64,000 nt of DNA. It comes from Pampus argenteus (lineage: Eukaryota; Chordata; Actinopteri; Scombriformes; Stromateidae). Location of the stretch: NCBI GenBank assembly GCA_036937835.1, contig CM072863.1:15178001-15242000 (forward strand). Reading direction: 5' to 3'. Of this stretch, positions 48,710 through 58,560 are shown one piece after another; position 1 is the first letter of the stretch, and every line of letters begins with the position of its first letter. The notes under the pieces are model-generated. The model was not told where the DNA came from, searched no databases, and worked only from the letters and a program-made list of their open reading frames with translations. Made by a program: the position numbers and the translations under genes.

Positions 48710-50889
48710 AGAGGCTGCGAGGGTGAGACAGGGCAGAGGCTTGAAAGTATAGAAAAGATGAACTCTGTAATACAAGTGGATAATTCTCAGACCCATTGCT
48801 TGTATATTACAAGAGGGCCATAATGCTCACATCAAACTATGAGACTTGACCTCAACCACGTTCCTTGTGTAAAGGGCCCCGGTTAATCCGTTACAATGTG
48901 CCATTGCTCCCGAAGATTCCCTGCTACTATCTAGCTCGCACACCCTTAGTCACTGCTGCCAGGCACAGCGTACAATTGCAGGGGCAGCTCTTTCTCCTTA
49001 GAGGCCTATGGTGAGCTAAGCCGAGTCACACAGCCAGAGCCAAAGGATTCTGGGTAGTTGAAAGCAGCTTTTCTGTCACAGCTACCTTCAAAGACCAGGA
49101 AACCATCCAGAACACAGGGACATGGGATCAAAGGCCCAGAGAGCTCTTGCTAATTAGTAGGTGGGAACCCTGTAAATGCGCAACAAACTATTGTCTGCCA
49201 CTGTCACATTAGCGATAGCAAAAGGTTGAGCGAAAGAGGAAATAAGAGGATGTGACAGGACAAGGGATGAGGGAGGGGAAGATAGAGCGAGAGAGAAGGA
49301 CAAGATGAGAGGAACATGCCATCCTATTGTGTAAAAGCGAATGTTCTGTGCGTGCGTTACTTTGTCCTGAAGTGTGCTAATATAAACTGAGAATGCAAAG
49401 TCACAGCACCCCTTTCTCATCAGTAATAATCCCCCACAGGGCAGCAGTGACCTCCCTCTCAATGTCTTTTGTCAGCGACCACATCCGCTTCAAATCACGT
49501 TTGTGACAGAACACCAACAAATCATCATCCCTTACAGAAATAAAAATACATTTCTTTACACTGTGGCACCATTGCCCTGGAATTTTCCTATGTGGGCCTA
49601 TAGATGCAATGACATACCTAAATCCAGCCCCTGATTGGGTATAATTGGTGATCTCACAACACAGGCGACCGGCTGTCTAACTACACAACCCATACGCTAA
49701 TAGCCAAACAGCCCCAAATGAGTCACAGTTAAGTTATAGCGTCATGCAGCCAGTAAGCTAGCCAATGGATCGAGTGGCCCCCTAGTTTGCAACCCATGTC
49801 GGGCAAAAAAAGAAAAAAAAAAAAAAATAGAAAATGAATAAAAAAATTTCCTCTACTGCAAATCCAAGGGGTCACCTTCCCATACTCCCCCTCAGATTTA
49901 GTTTCAATGTGAGGCTAATTTTCTTCTGCAAACTAGTGGCTTCCCCTCCCTTCCATCTCAAACGCCTGGGGTACAACTAGACTGGCAGTGTAGTGGTGAG
50001 CGTTTGTCAGTACAGATTGACTTTTTTGCCCCATGAGGTGTCGATATGCTGCACCTGACAGGCCACTGGCTCTGCGCAGTTTGCCTGCCTTGTTAAGTCT
50101 GACACTGACAAGAAGTGACTGGATGAGAACTGACACACAGCAAAAAATCCACAACTACAGCAAATATTTGATGATGTGATTTTCGCTGGATTGGAGATGG
50201 AAGCCAATGTTGACATTTGTGTAACATCCGCACAGTCTGGTCGTCAGAGTTTGTCTCTCTTCCCTCCCTCTTCTTTAGAGCTTTCTCTCTGTGTGTCTCT
50301 TTCTCTCTCCATGTTTCCACAGAATTAATGCTACCAGGAAAAATCCATTCATACTTTCTTTTCTCGTAGGAGGACATAATGCAGGAGCGCTGAAAAAAAA
50401 AAAAAACTGTGGTCGTTTACTTGACTGTGTCAGTTTGGTATTTTAAGATCATGTATTACGTGTGTAATCTCCAAGCTAGATAGCTGTAGGTACGTGGGTA
50501 GGCAAATTGGCATCATCTGACATCTTGGTAGCATATGTATTGAGCTGCTGTAATCATATTTATTCTGCAGGCCAGGTACATGTCATCTGGCACCTTCATG
50601 TAATGACAACAATTACATTGCTGGGTGTCAATACATGGCTTCACATGTCACCACATGCATACATAATGTATCACTGAGCCAGAATAGCGTTACATATCTC
50701 TTTATGTTGATGTAAGATAAAAAATAGAGTTGATTTCCCATGGAGTGTTGACGTACAAACAAGTATGTTTATGAGTCATGTATAAAGTATAGACATTTAA
50801 ATGCAGAGATTATTGCAACTATCTCAAGAGATGTATGCCACGGAGCAGGTATGGAACCATTCAGATGTTTTCAAAAATTAACTGAATAG

Positions 50890-50916
50890 TTAAAAAAACA
50901 AAAAAACAAAAAAACA
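50890..50916. repeat. (A7C)n short array
   Basis: Three units of seven A plus C. Confidence 0.85.
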
Positions 50917-51554
50917 CTACATATCTGTCATTTGAAGCAAGGGCAGAAAAGGAAGTAGGGAAAACGAATAGAGTATTGCAGGTTTTTCCTCTCACACTGG
51001 GGTAGCGTACATTGGGGCCATGGGAACAAAGTAATGACTTTAATGAAGAGAACTTGTTCTTAATTGAGATTAGATTTCTGTTTTATCTAGCTGCCACATC
51101 AAGGATCCTTTAGTTCCAGTCTGAATAGCGTCTCATTGTGGTCTATTACGTGGTTGATCGACCATGTTAATTTAAACTGCATGCCATCAGTTAGCTGGTA
51201 TAATTCTCACAGACTACAGTGCAGAGCTCCTTTGGTATTAACAAGTGTCAGAGGGTGAAGGATTTTTTTTTTTTCTCTTTAGATTTATAGGACATCCAGA
51301 GCCACTGTGCATGTGTGTGTAAGGTGTGATTACATGTTTACATCAACAGTGTTTCAACTGCTCTCAATCAACATTCTCTGTTACATTGTGGGGTACATTG
51401 TGAGCACAATAAACACTGTTACTCTTTGAGCTCATGTTTCATGTGGTAAGAGATGTCACATGCTTGACGACGTGACTGTTTTGGATAGACTGTGCGTCTG
51501 GCAGCTTGACTGTACTCCGCCCCCCTCCTGCATGACAGGCTAGCAGAAAGTGCC

Positions 51555-51745
51555 TTTTAGTGCAATTACATGGGTTTCTACACATCAATTAGCAATCCAA
51601 TTAAGTCTTGATGTGATGAATAGCAGTGAATAGGAGTGGAAGAGCTACTGATCTTGCTAATAATGATCTCGCCGATTACGCTGATCAGTCAGTGGCTAAG
51701 GAGACAGACAAACCAAGGTCATCAATTACCACTCAGAAGGAGTGA
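51555..51745. promoter_or_regulatory. Candidate enhancer-like conserved noncoding element
   Basis: The cores GTGCAATTACATGG, CATCAATTAGCAATCCAATT, GCTAATAATGATC, CCGATTACGCTGATC and CATCAATTACC lie within 190 bp without simple repeats. This looks like a homeodomain-rich enhancer. It is a judgement from composition only. Confidence 0.25.
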
Positions 51746-53219
51746 AAAAGAGAGAGAGAGACAGGATGACAAACAATGTTATCATATGTAATATAATAGC
51801 AATATGAAGTTATAAATGGTTTGTATTTCCTACAAAAACCTAATCCTAATATATAATGTATTCATGGTGACAAGCATGGTGCTATGCTCTAAGTGAATAG
51901 TTTTGATTATGGAATGACTTGTCCATGAATGATAAATGAATAATGAGTTTTTGACCAGTTTTTGAGTGGATCAAATGAAAATTAATGTCCTTTAGTGCCA
52001 TTTAAGTTTCTCTCCGAACACGTTCCACAGTTCATTTGTCAATTACTTGTAGATGTAGGCACTCTTTCTGTGTGTTTGTCTATGTATTTAGATTGTGCAT
52101 CAACTTCAACATGACAAAAGTTTGTTGGTGATAGCCCATTACCTCTACACTACTACTCTACTATTAGCATGAGAAAAATGATTTATTATTACTATGATTC
52201 TGATTCATAAGCTAACATACTGTTGAGTACTTTCAACCTTTTCCCCTTATGACACCTTCAGAGCACTGAGCACTTTCTGAAGTGCTAATATTTGAAGGTT
52301 TACACATACTTTGTTACTCTGGGCCATTGGTTAATTCTATTTGGGTCAGTGACTTTAACAAATTAGATTTCATTCCTTCCCCCTCCTACTATGTCAAGCT
52401 CTGATTAGATATTTTAGGACCTTAGCAATGCGCTCCTAAAGTGAGGTATTGGGAATTACATTTTTCTAAAGGAAGGGCCATAAGTAATAATCTGAAGTCA
52501 TAACAAATAAAAGCAATAGAATTTCACTGTTGACTGCTATGTTAACCGTCTGTTAGGAGAGGTAATAAAATACATTACACATAAAGCTTTACTTACCAAA
52601 ACACCCTAAATGCACAAGTAGTATTATCAAAATAAATAGCTGTTCTCGCTAAATTGAAAATAATGTCACAAAAGGTATGAAAAAACACACACCGCCCCAA
52701 GTCTAATCAGGGTGGTGGTCTACATCACAGAGACCGCATGCTCCTCAATTAAGAATAAAGGTAAATCCTGATGTAGGTGATGGCTTCTAAATGAAAAACT
52801 GTTCACTATGATGAGTATATCTAACTGAAATTGCTTGAACTACTATGTTTTTTTTGTTGTTTTTTTTTTTACTTGGGAGTTGCCAATTAGGGTTACAAAG
52901 TGGGTAGAGCTATTTCAGGGATCCTTGGTTCTGGAAGTAAAAACACCTTTAATTTTGCCTATAGACAATTAATCATTAGTCCAAAATGATTAACAGCTGT
53001 TATTGTTGTCATGCTTGAACGTATGGGAACCCCTTGAGCATTTTAGATGTTTCTGTTTTACCATGATTTTCTTATTTTATCATCACCAGTTTTCATGTAT
53101 GAAATGTCATATATAGTTTATCAATTGCATGTACTTGTTTGGTGGAAATTGTAGCCAAAAACTACATGAAACATGGAATTAGTTTATGCGCAAATCCCCA
53201 GCTGCGTTGGTTAAGTCAA

Positions 53220-54235
53220 GCAGGTAACAGACTCAGGTGAAACACATTTGAGTGCTTAATTAATCTTTAAGTAGACCAATGAAAGGAGACATCCTAGGGA
53301 AATGGAGTGGCCTGCATGAATAAAAAGAGAAAGGAAAGCAACTTGGTCCTATATTCATCAACAACGCCGAGAGGAAAGGAGATATCCGAGGACATGAAGA
53401 AGAGGGTAGTGACAGCCCATTAGTCTGGGGAGGGATATAAGACCATCTCCAAAAAATTCCAGCTCCATCCATCCACTGTAAGACAAATAATTTACAAATA
53501 GGAGGCCTTCAACATGACAGCAACTCTGCCTAGAAGTAGGTGCCCATCAAAACTATCAGCCACCAGCAAAATAAATCGGGTAAAGGCCAACCCACAAAAC
53601 ACCTCTACAGAGAGACTTCTCTCTGAGCATCTGGGACAGATGTGCATGCATCTACAATCAGACGAAAATTGAATAGCCATGACATTCATGGGAGGGTCGC
53701 TAGAAGGAAGCCCCTGCTCTCAAAAAAGAACAAAGCTGCCCGTTTCAACATTGACAGAGAGCACGTGGACAAACCAGAGGCCTTCTGGAAGTCCATCTCT
53801 GGACAATAGAGTTATTTGGTCACACAGAAAACTGCCATGTTTGGAGAAAAGTACTACAAAGCTCAGAGAGCTGAAGCTGGGACAAAAAATGGATTATGCA
53901 ACAAGACAATGACTTGTAAGGATTCCTACACTGGATTGGCCCAGTCAAAGTGCACATCTTAATCCTCTTGAAATGTTGCAAAACCTGAAGAGGTTGGTGC
54001 ATGCCAGATGTCCCTCCAACCTCTCTCAACTGGCTGAGATCTCACTTACTTTTGCACATGTTAAATTTTCAGTTTTTGTGAAATAAACCACATTTGTCCA
54101 ATCTTTTTTGTGTGTCCAGTATTTGGAAAATGTGCTTTATAAATTAGGATTGGTATGTCTGTTAAATAATGTTCTTTTAATTTTTTTTACAAAAACAGTG
54201 TCCATGTCTGGCAGATTCACATACAAGCAGCACTG
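53220..54235 (+). mobile_element. Tc1-like transposon, internally deleted
   Basis: The right end TACAAGCAGCACTG followed by TA (54236-54237) is a Tc1-type terminus at the usual TA target. Inside are recognisable parts of a fish Tc1 transposase and the usual tail (TACTTTTGCACATG, then GTGAAATAAACCACATTTGT). No matching left terminal repeat was found, so the left side is truncated or diverged and its coordinate is approximate. At about 1.0 kb it is well short of an intact 1.6-kb fish Tc1 element. Confidence 0.8.
53340..54050 (+). pseudogene. Tc1-like transposase pseudogene
   Basis: One frame gives the N-terminal helix-turn-helix GYKTISKKFQLHPSTVRQII (about 53433-53492), then breaks by a small insertion. 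It resumes with RRKLNSHDIHGRVARRKPLL and NIDREHVDKPEAFWKSI (about 53660-53800). Next, the short segment that normally carries the first catalytic aspartate (W-x-DE) is deleted at about 53804-53815. A larger deletion joins GHTENCHVW-like sequence to LGQKMDYATRQ-like sequence, where another frame still shows MQQDND (second aspartate). The end resembles KRLVHARCPSNLSQLAE. Catalysis is impossible. Confidence 0.82.
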
Positions 54236-54237
54236 TA

Positions 54238-55191
54238 TTTGGTTCTTTCATTAAAAAAATAAAATAAATAAAAAAGGTACAACAGCACTTTATTATTTTA
54301 CATGCGCTGCTAACTTTTTTCAGATTGGCTCGTCATGTCACTCTTGTCCATAGATAAAAGAAAATGTCAAATAGGAAATGAGCTAATACTTCAATGTTAT
54401 CTTCACCATGACATTTAACAGGGTTATACTTCTAAAATATAAAGAAGCTTTAGATCTGGTGTTTTGTCTTGGATGAGTCAAGAGACAAAGCAGCACATAC
54501 AGGTATTCATGGAGAACGCCTAATCACATTTGATAAATACCAGCTGTTTTCTAAATAAGCTTTTAAAATGTTCTTTATTTATTCATGAACATAAATCCTC
54601 TTTATACAACGCTGATAAATTAGGGCTGTGTAACACAAAATCACACAGGCAAAGATGAGTACAAGTACCCCAATAATGATATAGCAGTAGCACCTCTGAG
54701 AGTAATTGATGTACATTAAATGTCTAGCCATGAACCCAAATTATATCTTTTAATGTTCCCCTTTTTCAGTGACTCATTTAGGACATTGGCATAATACTTA
54801 TGATTGTGAGTATTGAGTAGTGAGCTTTTTCATGGCAGAACTTGCGTCATAATCACTGATCTTTGTCTCCTTGAAAGTCAAATGATGCACAAAATCAAAA
54901 TTATGAGAAAAGATTAATAGAATAGCATTGCAATTCATAAAAAATGAAAGGGATTGAAAAGATTGAGGGCTGTATTCATCAACTTAATAAACACTGGAGA
55001 GACTAGCGATTAGCATAATGCTGTGGAGAGCAGTATACGGTACCTCTATCACTGCTATTGTCCTTGATAGGTAATAGAAAAAATAATGGTGGAATCTGCT
55101 AAGAAATAGGAAGCACACAACCAGATCTGCATAGTACAGCATCCACTCCTCATCACACTCAGCCTTTTAAACACACTAAATTTAGCTTTAT
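54238..55191. other. Noncoding spacer between two transposons
   Basis: AT-rich sequence with an A/T-rich run at about 54251-54277. No gene, exon or element recognised. Confidence 0.6.
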
Positions 55192-56130
55192 TACCGTATT
55201 TTCACGACTATAAGGCGCATATAAACGTCTTAGATTTTTTTCAAAATGTGCGGCGCGCCCTATAGTGCAGTGCGCCCTATGTGTGTGTTGTGGTTTTTGT
55301 TGTTGATGTAAGGCAGACGTAAAAGAGACCACCATGAGTAGGACGTGGTAGAGAGGGGGATGTGTGGGCGTGGATTGTGTATAAAAGAACAGGTATGTGC
55401 TTTATGCAGAACATTGTTGTTTTAACAACTCTGAAAATGGCAAAGAGACACGCTTATGAAGCTCAGTTTAAACTGAAGGCTATCAGCTACGCCGAGGAAT
55501 ATGGGAATCGAGCCGCCGCGAGAGAATATAAAATTAACGAGTCAATGGTTCGCAAGTGGAGGAAGCTGGAGAACGAGCTCCAACAGGTGAAGAAGACTCA
55601 GCTGAGTTTCCGCGGACATAAAGCGAGGTGGCCGGAGTTAGAGGAAAGACTCGAGCAATGGATCGTTGAGCAAAGAGCGAGCAGGAAGAGCGTTTCGACT
55701 GTCACCATCCGACTCAGAGCAGTAACGCTAGCGGAGGAAATGAAAATTGAACATTTCCAAGGAGGTCCGTCTTGGTGCTGGCGTTTTATGAAACGGTGCA
55801 ATTTTTCCATCCGGACCAGGACTACAGTAGCGCAGCGACGTCCGGCGGATTGTTATGAAAAGCTGGCGAATTTCCGGTCCTACTGCCAGAAGCACATCGC
55901 CGAAAAGCGCATCCAGCCGAGCCATATCACCAACATGGACGAGGTGCCGCTAACTTTCGACATCCCGGTGAGTCACACGGTGGAGAAGAAGGGAACCAGC
56001 ACTGTAGCGATACGCACAACGGGGTACGAAAAGGCTTCGTTTACTGCTGTGCTTGGCTGCCACGCTAACGGACAGAAACTGCCGAGTGGCTGAGGCAGCT
56101 GTATGTAAGGAGACCGGGAGGTTTTTTCCA

Positions 56131-56187
56131 CACATCACCGTCGCTTCTGATTTGTGACTCTATGCGAGCGCATCTCACAGCCGATGT
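56131..56187 (+). repeat. Internal repeat S1, copy 1
   Basis: 57 bp beginning CACATCACCGTCGCTTCTGA and ending CAGCCGATGT, identical to 56336-56392. It encodes the ICDSMRAHLTAD segment with the second catalytic Asp. Confidence 0.95.
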
Positions 56188-56242
56188 GAAACAGAAAGTG
56201 AAGCAGATGAACGCTACGCTTGCTGTTATTCCGGGAGGTGAA

Positions 56243-56335
56243 CCGGCCGTTCAAAGTGAGGCTGCGAGCGGCGTGGGACACAGCTTCACGAAGAGTGGTA
56301 GGCAGCGCCGGGCGAGCTACGCCACAGTTTGACTT
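56243..56335 (+). repeat. Internal repeat S2, copy 1 (22 bp shorter)
   Basis: 93 bp matching 56770-56884 except for loss of 22 bp (GCCATGGATGACCGAAGGAG plus AC). It encodes the transposase C-terminus; the loss removes the PWMTEGDH part and shifts the frame. Confidence 0.95.
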
Positions 56336-56392
56336 CACATCACCGTCGCTTCTGATTTGTGACTCTATGCGAGCGCATCTCACAGCCGATGT
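56336..56392 (+). repeat. Internal repeat S1, copy 2
   Basis: Exact second copy of 56131-56187. It ends where foreign sequence starts with AGGGTGACC. Confidence 0.95.
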
Positions 56393-56769
56393 AGGGTGAC
56401 CAGATGCCCCGCTTTGTGCGGGACAGTCCCGCATTTTGAAATTGAGATAATGTCCTGCATTGTTATTGACAGTGGCACTTGATTTTTTTAAATGCAGTCT
56501 CACAGTAGGTAGGCTATAACCTGGCGTTTACGCAGCGCAAACAGCTGTGTGTATGGACTCGGGAGACGGGACAGGCTGAGCTGTCATTAGGGGGCGGGCG
56601 GAGTGGGCTCTGTCAATCAAGCTAGACGCGAGTGCGCGCGCCCGCTGCACGGCAGCGCCAAAAACAACAACAGCGTCGCATGCAGAAGCCAGCAGGAGAC
56701 ATGGAGGAAAAAGATGGAAGCACTTGTAAAAAAAAAAAAAAGTAAATGCAGCTATAACAAGGAGTGGGA
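56393..56769 (+). mobile_element. Foreign insert inside the pogo element, probably 5' end of a hAT-like element
   Basis: The insert starts (T)AGGGTGACCAGATGCC, a terminal-repeat-like end, continues with a GC-rich palindromic block (GCGGGACAGTCCCGC) and ends in a frame reading KKKKSKCSYNKEW. That last motif resembles the beginning of a hAT/BED transposase. There is no matching right end TCTGGTCACCCTA and no target duplication, so the 3' part was lost together with pogo sequence. The classification is an inference from these short resemblances. Confidence 0.5.
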
Positions 56770-56884
56770 CCGGCCGTTCAAAGTGAGGCTGCGAGCGGCG
56801 TGGGAGCCATGGATGACCGAAGGAGACCACAGCTTCACGAAGAGTGGTAGGCAGCGCCGGGCGAGCTACGCCACAGTTTGACTT
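56770..56884 (+). repeat. Internal repeat S2, copy 2 (full length)
   Basis: 115 bp encoding DRPFKVRLRAAWEPWMTEGD, then HSFTKSGRQRRASYATV and a stop. This copy has the complete pogo C-terminal reading frame but is fused to the foreign insert. Confidence 0.95.
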
Positions 56885-56997
56885 CGATGGATTTTATTAA
56901 TGACTGTTACCGGTAATGTGCTTGTTTTTACCATGCCGACGCCTTTTGATTATTGAGTGATGATTAGAAAATGTTATTACTTTGTAATTAATACTTG

Positions 56998-57003
56998 AAT
57001 AAA
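56998..57003 (+). other. AATAAA polyadenylation signal of the pogo element
   Basis: AATAAA lies 114 bp after the last transposase stop codon, inside the element, and fits as the transposase polyadenylation signal. Confidence 0.5.
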
Positions 57004-57307
57004 GCACAAACAAACTCAGTTTTGTTCCCGATCTATTTTTTTTAAATACGCACACTTGTATGCGTGTGTGTTGTTGTAAGGCGGACGTACGTATGGTAGT
57101 AGAGTATATAAAATGTATATAAAATGTATATAAAACGTGCGCCCTATCGTCAGGTGCGCCCTATGTGTGTGTTAAATACAGAAATGGCACACATAAATGA
57201 AACTGCGCCTTTTCATACGGTGCGCCTTTTGGTCGTGAAAATACGGTAAACATCATGTCTTTGGCAAGAAAAAAAATATTAATCAGTGATTATATCATCT
57301 AGTACAA

Positions 57308-58560
57308 TCTTGATTTTAGGTTTTTAACTGTAAATTGGTTAGACCAAGATAACAGTGCAGCTGTTGTTATTGAATCAACCCCTCCCAACATCAGTTTTAT
57401 GAGTAAGAAAGGAGGTGGAGTTGCCATTTTGTTTGATGATTCCCTCCGATGCAAGAAAATAACTAGCTTTTTTTTCAATATATGGCTCTTTAACTGAACT
57501 CATGAACTGTCTATGATGTGTATTGACTTTGACTGTTTGGTCATGGTTGGTGATTTTAGCATCCATGTTGACAACCCCCAGGACAAAGGAACTGCGTTGT
57601 GTGCTTGATAAATATGGACTGACTAAGCTTGTGACAGAGGCCGCACATAACAAGGGGCACATTCTCGACTTAATCACCACCAAGGGTCTGAACATTTGTA
57701 AGGTTGGGGTGACTGATGTTCCTTTGTCTGACCATTCATGTGTGTTTTTGAGAGTGCACTCTCATCTCTGTGCACAGAAATGTTCAAACAGTTTGTCGGT
57801 AATAAAACGGTATAAAACTATAAAACACCAGTGAAATATTTATTCAGACGTTCACTGCCTTCTCATGAGTCTCAGTCAATAAGCTTGTAGACCATTTCAC
57901 TTCTAAAATTACAAATGTGATTGATGCCATTGCACCCACTAAGGTGAAGGTGGTCTCCGTTAAAGAAAAGATCCCCATGGAGAAATGCAACACTGCTCAG
58001 AAATGATCATACCACAGTACTAAGACTGCTCGTTAAGGTCTTCAGTGACATCCGTTTAAACACAGGCATAATTTCAGTTTTAGTATTACTAGATCTCAGT
58101 GCTGCATTTGATACAGTCAACCACAACATATTATTAGACCAATTGGAAAACTGGGTGGGATTTTCTGTACTAAACTGTCCTACCTAAAGGACTACTTGGT
58201 GTCTATGGGTAATTACACATCTGAGCAAACAAAAATGGTTCCCCAAGACTCCTTTCTGGGGCCTCTTCTGTTTACCACCACAAGCTCCTGCTAGCTCAGA
58301 TTATGGAAAACAACTAAATAGTTTACCATAATTACACAGACGACACAAATGTACATATCACCAGGGGACTATGGTCTAATACAAGCACTGAGTAAGTCCA
58401 ATGAACAAATCAATGATTGGATGTTGATGGAGAACGATTAAAAGTCAATGCTCCAAAGCAATCCAACCAGCTTCAAATCGGTAATGTTAAAGGCCACAAA
58501 CCAAGCCAGAAATCACATCAAAAGAATACAAAGTCAGCCTACTAACACCTGAAGAATATA
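57308..58560 (+). pseudogene. LINE (L2/Rex-like) endonuclease-reverse transcriptase pseudogene
   Basis: The 5'-truncated copy starts within the endonuclease: WLDQDNSAAVVIESTPPN, MSKKGGGVAILFDDSLRCKK, a GDF(S)IHVDNPQDKGT-like region in another frame, then LDLITTKGLNICKVGVTDV and PLSDHSCVFL, the SDHS motif of the endonuclease. The connecting region is shortened. The reverse transcriptase follows with VLLDLSAAFDTVNHNILLDQ (about 58083-58142), a degraded VPQGSxLGPLLF region, and HNYTDDTNVHIT (58327-58362), a form of the FADD/YADD catalytic motif. The rest decays near 58560. Many frameshifts and stops make it inactive. It begins only about 60 bp after the pogo right end. Confidence 0.8.

Larger units (their letters stand above)
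41201..53219. other. Long noncoding interval
   Basis: No supported gene. It includes a possible unclassified repeat (41535-42350), a run of 21 T (43677-43697), the (TGTC)n tract at 45159-45246, a G-quadruplex-type run (46457-46473), a (GT)n tract near 46249-46280, an A7C array (50890-50916) and a purine tract near 51748-51763. Segments at about 47100-47350 (with the octamer ATGCAAAT at 47247-47254), 48630-49060 and 51555-51745 look like conserved noncoding elements. The rest is plain AT-rich DNA. Confidence 0.55.
55437..56884 (+). pseudogene. Pogo-like (CENP-B/DDE type) transposase pseudogene
   Basis: The start is MAKRHAYEAQFKLKAISYAE at 55437; the frame also extends upstream but homology begins here. 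An N-terminal helix-turn-helix (EYGNRAAAREYKINESMVRK) is followed by a CENP-B-like region (ELEERLEQWIVEQRASRKSV to WCWRFMKRCNFSIRTRT). The DDE core then starts with ITNMDEVPLTFDIP, where Asp168 is the first catalytic residue. After GQKLP a deletion and frameshift give a stop at 56091-56093. Another frame continues EWLRQLYVRRPGG and SLLICDSMRAHLTADV with the second Asp. The third Asp, expected between VIPGG and NRPFKVRLRAAW, is deleted. The last part (HSFTKSGRQRRASYATV) occurs twice. Confidence 0.88.
55192..57248 (+). mobile_element. Pogo-like DNA transposon, rearranged inside
   Basis: The element is 55194-57246 (2053 bp), flanked by TA on both sides. It begins CCGTATTTTCACGAC and ends GTCGTGAAAATACGG, perfect 15-bp inverted repeats, each followed inward by AAGGCGC. 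Just inside, GTGCGCCCTAT motifs and a GTGTGTGTT block occur at both ends in the same orientation, so the subterminal repeats are direct. The interior codes for a pogo/Tigger-like transposase with deletions, a partial internal duplication and foreign sequence at 56393-56769. It is more GC-rich than its surroundings. TA target and transposase type agree on the pogo branch of Tc1/mariner. Confidence 0.9.

Noticed and set aside
53260..54029. Minus-strand open frames over the Tc1 element
   Set aside because: Shadows of the decayed plus-strand transposase.
56135..56830. Minus-strand open frames of 100-122 codons within the pogo element
   Set aside because: They are shadows of the GC-rich transposase sequence on the other strand.
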